This document shows, in pieces, positions 44,371-50,311 of a stretch of DNA of 64,000 nucleotides. The DNA comes from Pelotomaculum sp. PtaU1.Bin035 (lineage in GTDB: Bacteria > Bacillota > Desulfotomaculia > Desulfotomaculales > Pelotomaculaceae). The notes under the pieces are model-generated. The model made no database searches. It was not told the DNA's origin and was given only the letters and a program-made list of their open reading frames with translations. The first letter of the stretch is position 1, and each line of letters begins with the position of its first letter. Both the position numbers and the translations under genes were made by a program. The DNA is taken from assembly GCA_002067965.1 (NCBI GenBank), contig MVRN01000123.1, forward strand, positions 1 to 64,000. Reading direction: 5' to 3'.

Positions 44371-45237
44371 ATGACATTAATTGTACCGAAGTTCTTTTGT
44401 ATAAATGACAAGATTGATGGATTCCTTACTCAAGTAGAAAAGGTGCCTACCGATGAGCAAGTATCTCTTGATTTGGGTAAAATAGAATTCATTAACCCCA
44501 GTAATTTGATAATGTTAATAACGACAAGCAGGGCTATATTTGAGCGGACAGGCAAGAAGGTTAGATGGATTAATGTATCGAGTGTTGTAAGTGCGTACCT
44601 TGAAAGGATAAATATCAGTAATGTTTCCTTTATTGACTTTAAACTTCCACCAGTCTGGGAAAGATTATATAGAGGTACTCGCAAATCAAACACGTTGATT
44701 GAGCTTCAAACTATAGATGACTGGAAAGGTTGTGGGGATGCAGTAAAGCGCACGAAAGAAATTTTACTTCAATGGTTCCCAAATCAATTAGGAAGGCCAA
44801 CAAACGATATTTGCTCCCTGCTATCGGAAACTGCAGAAAATAGTATTGACCATAGTAGCGAATCACCGGGACAGGGATATTGTTTTTATGTCCTCCAAAA
44901 ATACCACATAGATGGCAAAGATCAGATTCAAATTGCGGTAGGTGACATTGGTATTGGAATACGTAATAGTTTAAAAAGGGTAGCGCCTGACTTTGTTAAC
45001 AATGATGTGCTGGCGATCAAAAGAGCGTTATTTCAAGGCATGAGCGGACGTACTGATAAAAGTGGCGGTCTCGGATATATAAGGGTTAGGGAGATCCTAA
45101 AGCAGCGGGGCGGTACAATACAGATTCGTTCTGGTTACGGGTCAATTACATATTCGGCTCATCCGGAACAACAGCAAACTACTGCGCATCGATGCAGCTT
45201 TCCAGGCACCCAAACAATTTTTACGATTTCCTCTTGA
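44371..45237 (+). CDS. GHKL-family ATPase with N-terminal STAS-like region
   Basis: 288 residues. The first ~95 residues resemble a STAS-type fold (VSLDLGKIEFINPSNLIMLI). The C-terminal half is a histidine-kinase-like ATPase: N-box LLSETAENSIDHSSE, G1 box VAVGDIGIGIRNS and G2 GLGYIRVREILKQRGG. It has no phosphoacceptor His domain, so it resembles anti-sigma-factor kinases (SpoIIAB/RsbW type) more than a sensor kinase. ATG 44371 follows AAGAAGGA. Probably works with the STAS/winged-helix protein encoded next. Confidence 0.7.
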   Translation: MTLIVPKFFCINDKIDGFLTQVEKVPTDEQVSLDLGKIEFINPSNLIMLITTSRAIFERTGKKVRWINVSSVVSAYLERINISNVSFIDFKLPPVWERLYRGTRKSNTLIELQTIDDWKGCGDAVKRTKEILLQWFPNQLGRPTNDICSLLSETAENSIDHSSESPGQGYCFYVLQKYHIDGKDQIQIAVGDIGIGIRNSLKRVAPDFVNNDVLAIKRALFQGMSGRTDKSGGLGYIRVREILKQRGGTIQIRSGYGSITYSAHPEQQQTTAHRCSFPGTQTIFTISS

Positions 45238-45263
45238 CAATCATTGGACAGGCTGTATATAAT
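45234..45263 (+). promoter_or_regulatory. Promoter of the STAS/winged-helix gene
   Basis: TTGACA (45234-45239), 18-base spacer, TATAAT (45258-45263). The -35 box overlaps the stop codon of the preceding gene. Confidence 0.8.
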
Positions 45264-45272
45264 TAAATTGAA

Positions 45273-45293
45273 CTTCACCAAAGTTTCGTGAAG
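45273..45293. promoter_or_regulatory. 21-bp palindrome, site 2
   Basis: Arms CTTCAC and GTGAAG around CAAAGTTTC. It lies about 10 bases after the -10 box, so it spans the transcription start. It shares CTTCACCAAAG with site 3 and the AAAG centre with all three. Confidence 0.8.
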
Positions 45294-45313
45294 TACCTGA
45301 AAGGATGTTAAAA

Positions 45314-45883
45314 GTGAATAAGATACTTGAGGTATTAAAAATATCAAAACAGGTTGGCTTGGAGGATGTATTGGTTTCTCGCCCGAAGGCGCGGGAGATG
45401 TACGAAATTGCATTGTCACAAATCGGACACCTTAGTTCAGATGATGTGGTTTACTGTGATTTTTTAGGTATTACAGCTTGCAGTAGTTCGTTTGCCGATG
45501 AATTTGTTTTGAACATCCAAAAACAAATTCTACTTACAGAAAACACATTGCTGATTATAAAAAATGTTGTTCCTGATGTTTTGTATGATATCAATGCAGC
45601 ATTAAGGCTTAGAAATGAAAAAGATTCATTGAAGCTGTTACTCTTAAGCTATAACAATAAAGAATACGCTGTTGAAGGAGACAAATTAGAACCAAATCTT
45701 AAAGAAGTATTTTTGATGTTAAAGTCTTCTGAGCAGATAACAGCACGGGATATTGCCCAGCGGTTTGATGTTGAAATCAATAATGCGAGCAATCGGCTGA
45801 AGAAACTACATGTTTCACACTTGGCACTAAAGCGAGAGGTAAATACTGAAACTGGTTTGCGCCACGCATATTACTTACCATAA
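45314..45883 (+). CDS. STAS-like (DUF4325-type) protein with C-terminal winged helix
   Basis: About 189 residues. The N-terminal ~100 residues resemble the DUF4325 STAS-like fold (DVVYCDFLGITACSSSFADE is the pivotal strand-helix). The C-terminal ~60 residues are a winged-helix DNA-binding domain (ITARDIAQRFDVEINNASNR, then a basic wing). GTG 45314 is chosen because GAAAGG abuts ATG 45305. The combination of STAS and winged helix beside a GHKL ATPase suggests a phospho-switched transcription factor that binds the nearby palindromes (inference). Confidence 0.7.
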   Translation: MNKILEVLKISKQVGLEDVLVSRPKAREMYEIALSQIGHLSSDDVVYCDFLGITACSSSFADEFVLNIQKQILLTENTLLIIKNVVPDVLYDINAALRLRNEKDSLKLLLLSYNNKEYAVEGDKLEPNLKEVFLMLKSSEQITARDIAQRFDVEINNASNRLKKLHVSHLALKREVNTETGLRHAYYLP

Positions 45884-45891
45884 GCACTTAT

Positions 45892-45917
45892 AAATTCCCT
45901 CGATGAGGGAATTTATT
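45892..45917 (+). terminator. Terminator after the STAS/winged-helix gene
   Basis: AAATTCCCTC (45892-45901) pairs with GAGGGAATTT (45905-45914) over a GAT loop, followed by ATT. Ends the regulator transcript 9 bases after its stop. Confidence 0.8.
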
Positions 45918-45927
45918 CGGCGAATAA

Positions 45928-45948
45928 CTTCACCAAAGATTGGTGAAG
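45928..45948. promoter_or_regulatory. 21-bp palindrome, site 3, ahead of the ubiquitin-like operon
   Basis: Arms CTTCACC and GGTGAAG around AAAGATT; the symmetry extends one more base on each side (8-bp arms). It lies 79 bases before the Ubl gene. The best-conserved member of the set. Confidence 0.85.
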
Positions 45949-46026
45949 TACGGAATGAAGATACGAGCAGTCATAAGACTTGCCTTTATATAAATAAAAA
46001 TTTCACTTTTTTTGGAGGAAACAAAA

Positions 46027-46278
46027 ATGGATGAAAAAAAGAAATTAGTCACTATCTACGTGGAAAGCACACCTCATGAATGGCCGAAAGGGGAAATTAC
46101 ATACGCCGAAGTAGTTACCCTTGAAGTGCCCGATTATCCGCAACATCCCGAAATCACTTATTCAGTTACGTATTCAAGAGGTCATGGCAACAAACCGGAA
46201 GGAACACTTTCGCCCGGCGGAACTGTAAAAGTTAAAGAAGGAATGAGATTCAATGTTTCAGAAACTGGCCAGTCATAA
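46027..46278 (+). CDS. Bacterial ubiquitin-like protein (multiubiquitin-type domain)
   Basis: 83 residues, a beta-grasp ubiquitin-like domain: LVTIYVESTPHEWPKGEITY, then VTLEVPDYPQHPEITYSVTY and GGTVKVKEGMRFNVSETGQS. The KEGMRFNV..T..S ending is typical of the multiubiquitin domain family. It ends with QS instead of GG, as do many members of this group. GGAGG is eight bases before ATG 46027. It overlaps the E1 gene by 26 bases, so the two are translationally coupled. Expected role: the tag joined to target proteins by the E1/E2 fusion that follows. Confidence 0.75.
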   Translation: MDEKKKLVTIYVESTPHEWPKGEITYAEVVTLEVPDYPQHPEITYSVTYSRGHGNKPEGTLSPGGTVKVKEGMRFNVSETGQS

Positions 46279-47467
46279 TGACGATATTAAACGTTTAGTG
46301 GATAAGGGATATGCTGTTGGCTTCGATAGCGGCTATCTCGTTATACGGGACATCCCTTACTTGGATCAAGAACTAAAATTGCGGATAGGTGCATTTGTAT
46401 CCAAGCTTGTGTTTGTTGATCAAAATAAGGTTACACAAGATGATCACCAAATCTTTTTTGCGGGATCTATTCCATATAATCTTGATGGCAAGCCTATCCC
46501 CAATCTTGGAGGCGGCACTACGCATCTTACTTTAAGCGACAACAGCAAGGATGTAATTGTGGAGCGCTCGTTCTCAAATAAGCCGCGTGTTAATGGCGTA
46601 TTAACAGGATTCAAGGATTTCTTTGAAAAGATTGAAAGCTATGTTACTGTTATTTCTGGACCGGCTATGGAGAAATATGATATTACTCCATATACATACA
46701 GAACCGTTGAACAAGCACACGAAGATTCAGTATTCAAATTCCAGGACACTCTTACGTCCAGAGCTGAGATAGCTGACTTAGCTGTAAATTTTAAGGATGA
46801 TGTTATTGCGGTGATAGGCCTTGGGGGCTCTGGTGCTTATGTTCTTGATTTTATTGTAAAGACGCCAGTCAAAGAAATACGCGCCTTTGATTTGGATCCA
46901 TATTATGTTCATAATGCGTTCCGTTCTCCAGGGAGACTCCAGGAGGATGAACTCGGTAAACTTAAAGTTGAGGTTTTCGGTTCGAGATATGAAAATTTTC
47001 GTTATGGGCTAAAGACTGAGCCTAAATTCATCGACGCAACTTGTCAGGATGAATTGAATGGTGTGACCTTTGCATTTGTATGCGTTGATAAGGGAACCTC
47101 ACGTGCTGGTATTATTGATCTTTTAGCATCAATGAAAATACCATTTATTGATGTAGGAATGGGGCTAAGGCGAAAAGATGGGAAGCTAAAAGGAATGATT
47201 CGCACTTCTTATTTTTCTACTGATGAAGATCAGATTAAGGAAGGAAAGAGCCGAATCCCGTTGACCGACAATCCTGACAATGTGTATAAGACCAACATTC
47301 AGATTGGAGAGCTTAATGCACTTAATGCTTGTTTGGCAGTTATAAGATATAAACAGTTACGTGGATTCTACATGGAATCCATGGATAGTTATGAACTATT
47401 ATTTAATATTTCTGATATGACCATGGCGGGGAGTGATTCAACTGACAACCAGAATGATGAAGATTAA
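46253..47467 (+). CDS. E1-like ThiF adenylyltransferase with N-terminal E2-like (DUF6791-type) domain
   Basis: 404 residues. N-terminal ~170 residues: an E2-like/DUF6791-type region (HQIFFAGSIPYNLDGKPIPN) with no Cys at all. Residues about 180-390 form a ThiF/UBA Rossmann domain: VIAVIGLGGSGAYVLDFIV at about 185, an acidic RAFDLDPYYVHNAFRSPG block for ATP, and FVCVDKGTSR. Its only Cys residues are in DATCQDE, FVCVDK and NACLAV, so thioester transfer, if it happens, must use one of these. It would adenylate the Ubl C-terminus. The next gene overlaps its end. Confidence 0.75.
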   Translation: MFQKLASHNDDIKRLVDKGYAVGFDSGYLVIRDIPYLDQELKLRIGAFVSKLVFVDQNKVTQDDHQIFFAGSIPYNLDGKPIPNLGGGTTHLTLSDNSKDVIVERSFSNKPRVNGVLTGFKDFFEKIESYVTVISGPAMEKYDITPYTYRTVEQAHEDSVFKFQDTLTSRAEIADLAVNFKDDVIAVIGLGGSGAYVLDFIVKTPVKEIRAFDLDPYYVHNAFRSPGRLQEDELGKLKVEVFGSRYENFRYGLKTEPKFIDATCQDELNGVTFAFVCVDKGTSRAGIIDLLASMKIPFIDVGMGLRRKDGKLKGMIRTSYFSTDEDQIKEGKSRIPLTDNPDNVYKTNIQIGELNALNACLAVIRYKQLRGFYMESMDSYELLFNISDMTMAGSDSTDNQNDED

Positions 47468-47852
47468 GCTACAGCGAGTAACCCATATACCAAAAGAACT
47501 GGAGCCTGGAGTGCTTTATGTATCCGAGGAATTTGGTACTGCCGCTCATCTTTGTGCATGTGGGTGTGGTGCTAAAATTCGCACTCCATTAGGCCCTACA
47601 GGATGGACTTTTTATGACACCCCCGCTGGGCTAACCCTGCGCCCTTCTGTGGGTAACTGGCAGCAACCTTGTAAATCGCACTATATTATAAACAAAGGTC
47701 AAATCATATGGGCTGCTAAATGGTCAGATGACCAAATTGTGGCAGGACGTGCTGCCGAAGAATTGCGTCGGAAAGTCTATTACGATAATCTGTATAAGAA
47801 TAGAGGTATTTTGAGAAGAGTCTGGAACTGGATCAAGAAATTGTTCAGTTAA
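47454..47852 (+). CDS. DUF6527 family protein of the ubiquitin-like operon
   Basis: About 132 residues. A zinc-binding centre is visible: HLCACGCGAKI, then PSVGNWQQPCKSHYIINKGQ. This Cys-rich centre and the WxFY / PSxG / CkSHyfI pattern match DUF6527, which neighbours multiubiquitin and ThiF genes in bacteria. Its role is unknown (a peptidase-like or recognition role has been proposed for such partners). A basic C-terminal helix (RRVWNWIKKLF) may touch membrane or nucleic acid. It overlaps the E1 gene by 14 bases; ATG 47454 or 47457 may be the start. Confidence 0.75.
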   Translation: MMKIKLQRVTHIPKELEPGVLYVSEEFGTAAHLCACGCGAKIRTPLGPTGWTFYDTPAGLTLRPSVGNWQQPCKSHYIINKGQIIWAAKWSDDQIVAGRAAEELRRKVYYDNLYKNRGILRRVWNWIKKLFS

Positions 47853-47858
47853 TATAGA

Positions 47859-47887
47859 TTGCAAATAAAGGTAAATTTTGTTATGAT
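47859..47887 (+). promoter_or_regulatory. Promoter of the PemK-like gene (copy two of a shared promoter)
   Basis: TTGCAA (47859-47864), 17-base spacer, TATGAT (47882-47887). The whole block resembles that at 44266-44294, and the downstream sequence TCAAATA...TTTTTGA is a weak version of the 21-bp palindromes. Confidence 0.75.
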
Positions 47888-47918
47888 ATGTTCAAATAGG
47901 GGAACTTTTTGATAATGC

Positions 47919-47946
47919 TTAAACCCCTCGAATTCGAGGGGTTTAA
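47919..47946. promoter_or_regulatory. Perfect 28-bp palindrome in the leader of the PemK-like gene
   Basis: TTAAACCCCTCGAA and its exact reverse complement meet at 47932/47933. It lies after the promoter and 42 bases before the start codon, so as RNA it forms a 12-14-bp hairpin, followed by CTTTTGAG. It could be an operator, an attenuator or a stabilising structure. Confidence 0.7.
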
Positions 47947-47987
47947 CTTTTGAGAATCTATAATCTTCTCATAGTAGGAGCGCATTG

Positions 47988-48605
47988 ATGAATACTGAAT
48001 TGGCGAGTGCTGAAAAATTTATTGAATGGCTTAAAACAAAATCACATCTAAATTCCATTTCTTCACGTGCTGGCGGAAGATTCGTTAAGCGGGGTCAGGT
48101 TTACTGGTGCCATTTTGGTATTAACATCGGAAGTGAAATGAGCAAGACTTCTCCACGACCGGCAATTATAGTGCAGAACTACATTGGCAATTCGAAATCA
48201 CCCAATACAATCGTTGTCCCGGTTACCCACGACAGCGGGACTCTTCCCTGTTTAGTTCCATTGACGCCGATAGTTGACAATTCAACCGGAAAGGTCATTT
48301 TAGATGGCCAAGCAAACACAGCAAATATTGTATGTGTCAGTAAAGCGCGTTTGGGCGATCTGATTGCCACACTTTCAAATGCTGATATGAAAAAGGTCGA
48401 CGAAAGCATGGCACAAACATTGGATTTAATGCGTTATTATAAAGAGTTAAAAGATAAGTATGACAAACTGGTTGAATACAATAAAAAAATCAAAAGTGAA
48501 CGTAACGCAGCACAGGATAAAATCAAAGAGATAAAGGAATTTATTAATAAAGATGGTTTTACTGAGCAGTCCCAAAAAACTTTATTAGAGCTACTTGACA
48601 AATGA
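47988..48605 (+). CDS. PemK/MazF-like protein with C-terminal coiled coil
   Basis: 205 residues. PemK/MazF fold (about 30-145): VKRGQVYWCHFGINIGSEMS, then PRPAIIVQNYIGNS, NTIVVPVTHDS and a late QTLDLM-type helix. The RPAIIV and PVT blocks are typical of MazF endoribonucleases. The last ~60 residues form a charged coiled coil not found in ordinary MazF. No antitoxin gene is visible on either side; upstream is DUF6527, downstream is the element end. It may be an orphan toxin, or a phage-defence effector. ATG 47988 after TAGGAGC. Confidence 0.8.
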   Translation: MNTELASAEKFIEWLKTKSHLNSISSRAGGRFVKRGQVYWCHFGINIGSEMSKTSPRPAIIVQNYIGNSKSPNTIVVPVTHDSGTLPCLVPLTPIVDNSTGKVILDGQANTANIVCVSKARLGDLIATLSNADMKKVDESMAQTLDLMRYYKELKDKYDKLVEYNKKIKSERNAAQDKIKEIKEFINKDGFTEQSQKTLLELLDK

Positions 48606-48679
48606 CAGAACAGAAGCTAAAATTAAATTACAAAAATTTATCTGTCGAATACAGATAAGTATACGGTTATCTTAAAGGC

Positions 48680-48704
48680 AAGGAGACTTCGAATAAGTCT
48701 CCTT
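48680..48704 (+). terminator. Terminator of the PemK-like gene
   Basis: AAGGAGACTT pairs with AAGTCTCCTT (10 bp) around CGAAT, followed by TATACTTTG. First of three hairpins in a row. Confidence 0.75.
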
Positions 48705-48755
48705 TATACTTTGTATTCAAATGATCTAATTTGCATATACTGATAACACAAAGGC

Positions 48756-48778
48756 AGACCTGATAGAAAATCAGGTCT
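48756..48778. terminator. Second hairpin at the element's right end
   Basis: AGACCTGAT (48756-48764) pairs with ATCAGGTCT (48770-48778) around AGAAA. Confidence 0.6.
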
Positions 48779-48784
48779 TATATG

Positions 48785-48816
48785 GTTTAAACCCGTCGCT
48801 TTCGACGGGTTTAAAC
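48785..48816. terminator. Third hairpin at the element's right end
   Basis: GTTTAAACCCGTCG pairs over 14 bp with CGACGGGTTTAAAC around CTTT. It directly abuts the right attachment half-site. Confidence 0.65.
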
Positions 48817-48839
48817 ATACTACCTTACGAACAACCACC
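48817..48839 (-). other. Right end of the integrated element (attR arm)
   Basis: ATACTACCTTACGAACAAC (48817-48835) is the inverted partner of 25445-25463, with 16 of 19 matches. Four bases (CACC) then separate it from the tRNA 3' half. Confidence 0.75.
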
Positions 48840-48871
48840 GGTCGTGGGTTCAAATCCCACCATCAACTCCA
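48840..48871 (+). pseudogene. tRNA-Thr(CGT), 3' half, cut by the integrated element
   Basis: Continues the tRNA in the variable loop: GGTC, T-arm GTGGG-TTCAAAT-CCCAC, acceptor CATCAAC and TCCA. Pairs with the acceptor of the 5' half at 25394-25437. No promoter or 5' half remains here, so it is not a functional gene. Confidence 0.92.
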
Positions 48872-48879
48872 GATATATC

Positions 48880-48924
48880 AAGGCCTCCGGGGATCGCTCC
48901 GGAGGCCTTCGGGCTCTTTTTAGT
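48880..48924 (+). terminator. Terminator of the original tRNA-Thr gene
   Basis: AAGGCCTCCGG pairs with CCGGAGGCCTT (11 bp), followed by CGGGCTCTTTTTAG. A second copy of the same hairpin lies at 50106-50135. Confidence 0.85.
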
Positions 48925-48971
48925 TTGCAATGCAAACCGCCCGCTTTAAATATTGCAGAAAAAGCAGCCGG

Positions 48972-49367
48972 TTAGGGCTGCTTTTCGATTCCGAGGCGGG
49001 TTTTTAATCCTTCTTGGAGGACCTGAGAGAAATTTACTCCCGCTTCATCGCCAAGGACTTTAAGATATTTAGGAATTGATACGTTGATTCTCATGGTGGT
49101 TAAATCGTTTGCTTTGCGGTATTTCACAAAGTCGATGTCCACCCATGAAACAAGCTCATTAGCTTCATGCTGAGGTTCAGTGGTGGATGGTTCAGGGATA
49201 ATACGTCCGTCGTCTTGCTCGCATATCCCCCAAAGCCCAATAGCGTCACGGGCCATATAAATAGCTTCTGCAATGTCTTTACCTTGTGTATTAATGTCTA
49301 GGTCAGGAACAGTTACGACGTACCCTTGCTCGGTTGGGGTAAGGACGATAGGATACACCTTTGTCAT
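48972..49367 (-). CDS. hicB: HicB-family antitoxin
   Basis: 131 residues. The N-terminal HicB domain (YPIVLTPTEQGYVVTVPDLD) is a partial RNase H-like fold that binds and inhibits HicA. The C-terminal ~45 residues are a ribbon-helix-helix DNA-binding domain (TTMRINVSIPKYLKVLGDEA). It lies downstream of hicA in the same minus-strand operon, the usual order, and probably represses it at the palindrome at 49595-49627. Confidence 0.9.
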   Translation of the reverse strand: MTKVYPIVLTPTEQGYVVTVPDLDINTQGKDIAEAIYMARDAIGLWGICEQDDGRIIPEPSTTEPQHEANELVSWVDIDFVKYRKANDLTTMRINVSIPKYLKVLGDEAGVNFSQVLQEGLKTRLGIEKQP

Positions 49368-49404
49368 TTAATAACACTCTCCTTTATGGCGGCAGACTAG
49401 AAGG

Positions 49405-49578
49405 CTATTTCAGCCCTCGCCGCTTAATGATTTTCTTTGCTAATATGTCATCTATTTCAGTTTGTCGTGAGATTGGTTCGTTTGCTGTTCCGTTAGTATA
49501 AATGGTGTGGTCATGACCTTCTCGTTTCATCAACCATCCGTTTTTTTCTAGGAGTTTTATTAAGTCTTTTCGTTTCAC
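49405..49578 (-). CDS. hicA: HicA-family mRNA interferase toxin
   Basis: 57 residues: KRKDLIKLLEKNGWLMKREG, then HDHTIYTNG. HicA is a double-stranded RNA-binding-domain RNase that uses the His in the GHDH motif. GTG 49578 follows GAGGTG at six bases. hicA-hicB is transcribed from the palindrome-covered promoter just upstream. Confidence 0.9.
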   Translation of the reverse strand: MKRKDLIKLLEKNGWLMKREGHDHTIYTNGTANEPISRQTEIDDILAKKIIKRRGLK

Positions 49579-49594
49579 GTCCAACACCTCTCGA

Positions 49595-49627
49595 TGACAC
49601 TATACACAATGAATGTGTATAGTGTCA
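49595..49627. promoter_or_regulatory. Perfect 14-bp inverted repeat: hicAB operator and promoter
   Basis: TGACACTATACACA (49595-49608) and TGTGTATAGTGTCA (49614-49627) form an exact inverted repeat with a 5-base spacer. On the minus strand it contains TTGACA and TATAGT 18 bases apart, so the operator and the hicAB promoter coincide. Confidence 0.85.
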
Positions 49628-49659
49628 AGGGGACTTGCGGAAAATATTGCTAGATAATA

Positions 49660-49688
49660 TTGGCTTTACTTAATTTACGTACTATAAT
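49660..49688 (+). promoter_or_regulatory. Promoter of the second hicB-like gene
   Basis: TTGGCT (49660-49665), 17-base spacer, TATAAT (49683-49688). About 25 bases before the start region. Confidence 0.55.
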
Positions 49689-49713
49689 ATAAATATAGAA
49701 AGGAGATGACACC

Positions 49714-50088
49714 GTAGAATATATTTATCCAGCCATCTTTGACCAAAACAGCGACGGCAGCTATACAATCACCTATCCCGATTTACCAGGCTGCATTAGT
49801 GAAGGTAAATCTTTAAGCAACGCTATGGACATGGCTCAAAGCGCCCTCACGCAATGGATTGAATATTTGCTGGAGGAAAAAGAAAATATTCCGAATCCCA
49901 GCGATATAAAAACTATTAAACCCTCACCAAATCAATTTGCGAATCTTGTCCGAGCTGAAATACGCGACAACCGCGCAGTACGCCGTACGGTTAGTATACC
50001 TGGGTGGTTAGACGTAAAAGCTGCAAATGCCGGCATTAGTTTGTCCAAAGTTCTCCAGGATGCGTTAAAAGAAAAACTGAATGTATAA
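49714..50088 (+). CDS. Orphan HicB-like antitoxin with an abnormal start codon
   Basis: 124-residue frame: HicB domain (EYIYPAIFDQNSDGSYTITY, then PDLPGCISEGKS) and a C-terminal ribbon-helix-helix (VRRTVSIPGWLDVKAANAGI). AAGGAG lies eight bases before GTA (49714), where a GTG or ATG would be expected; a TAG is in frame just upstream. The first in-frame ATG is at 49825, after the conserved N-terminus. The gene therefore appears to have lost its start codon. No hicA lies next to it on this strand. Confidence 0.7.
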   Translation, partial: VEYIYPAIFDQNSDGSYTITYPDLPGCISEGKSLSNAMDMAQSALTQWIEYLLEEKENIPNPSDIKTIKPSPNQFANLVRAEIRDNRAVRRTVSIPGWLDVKAANAGISLSKVLQDALKEKLNV

Positions 50089-50105
50089 GATTATTAAGAA
50101 ATATC

Positions 50106-50135
50106 AAGGCCTCCGGGGATCAGACCGGAGGCCTT
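50106..50135 (+). terminator. Second copy of the AAGGCCTCCGG hairpin
   Basis: AAGGCCTCCGG (50106-50116) pairs with CCGGAGGCCTT (50125-50135). The flanks ATATCAAGGCCTCCGGGGAT are shared with the copy at 48880. No strong T-run follows here. Confidence 0.7.
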
Positions 50136-50311
50136 GTATAATCGCTCTGGATACCCGGTTGACCGGCATCCAGCCAACTGGAGAAGCTAACCCGTTGGCT
50201 TCGGTAAACCTAAGACGGAAATGTTACCCTCGTTTGCCCTGCCTCGATATTACCTGTTCATGGGGGCTTCAGTCATGATTAAGTAGTTATTAATTTAATC
50301 TTTAAATTTTT
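50136..50311. other. Hairpin-rich intergenic segment after the duplicated terminator
   Basis: About 175 bases with several short GC stems (CCGG-TTGA-CCGG near 50151-50162, GAAGC/GGCTTC near 50183-50206). No gene and no recognised riboswitch on either strand. Confidence 0.4.

Noticed and set aside
25438-48839. Conjugative element
   Set aside because: No relaxase, coupling protein or type IV secretion genes are visible, so it is called an integrative element only.
50136-50311. A riboswitch ahead of the P-type ATPase
   Set aside because: Some GC stems exist but no class-specific conserved core was found on either strand, and a divergent gene lies between.
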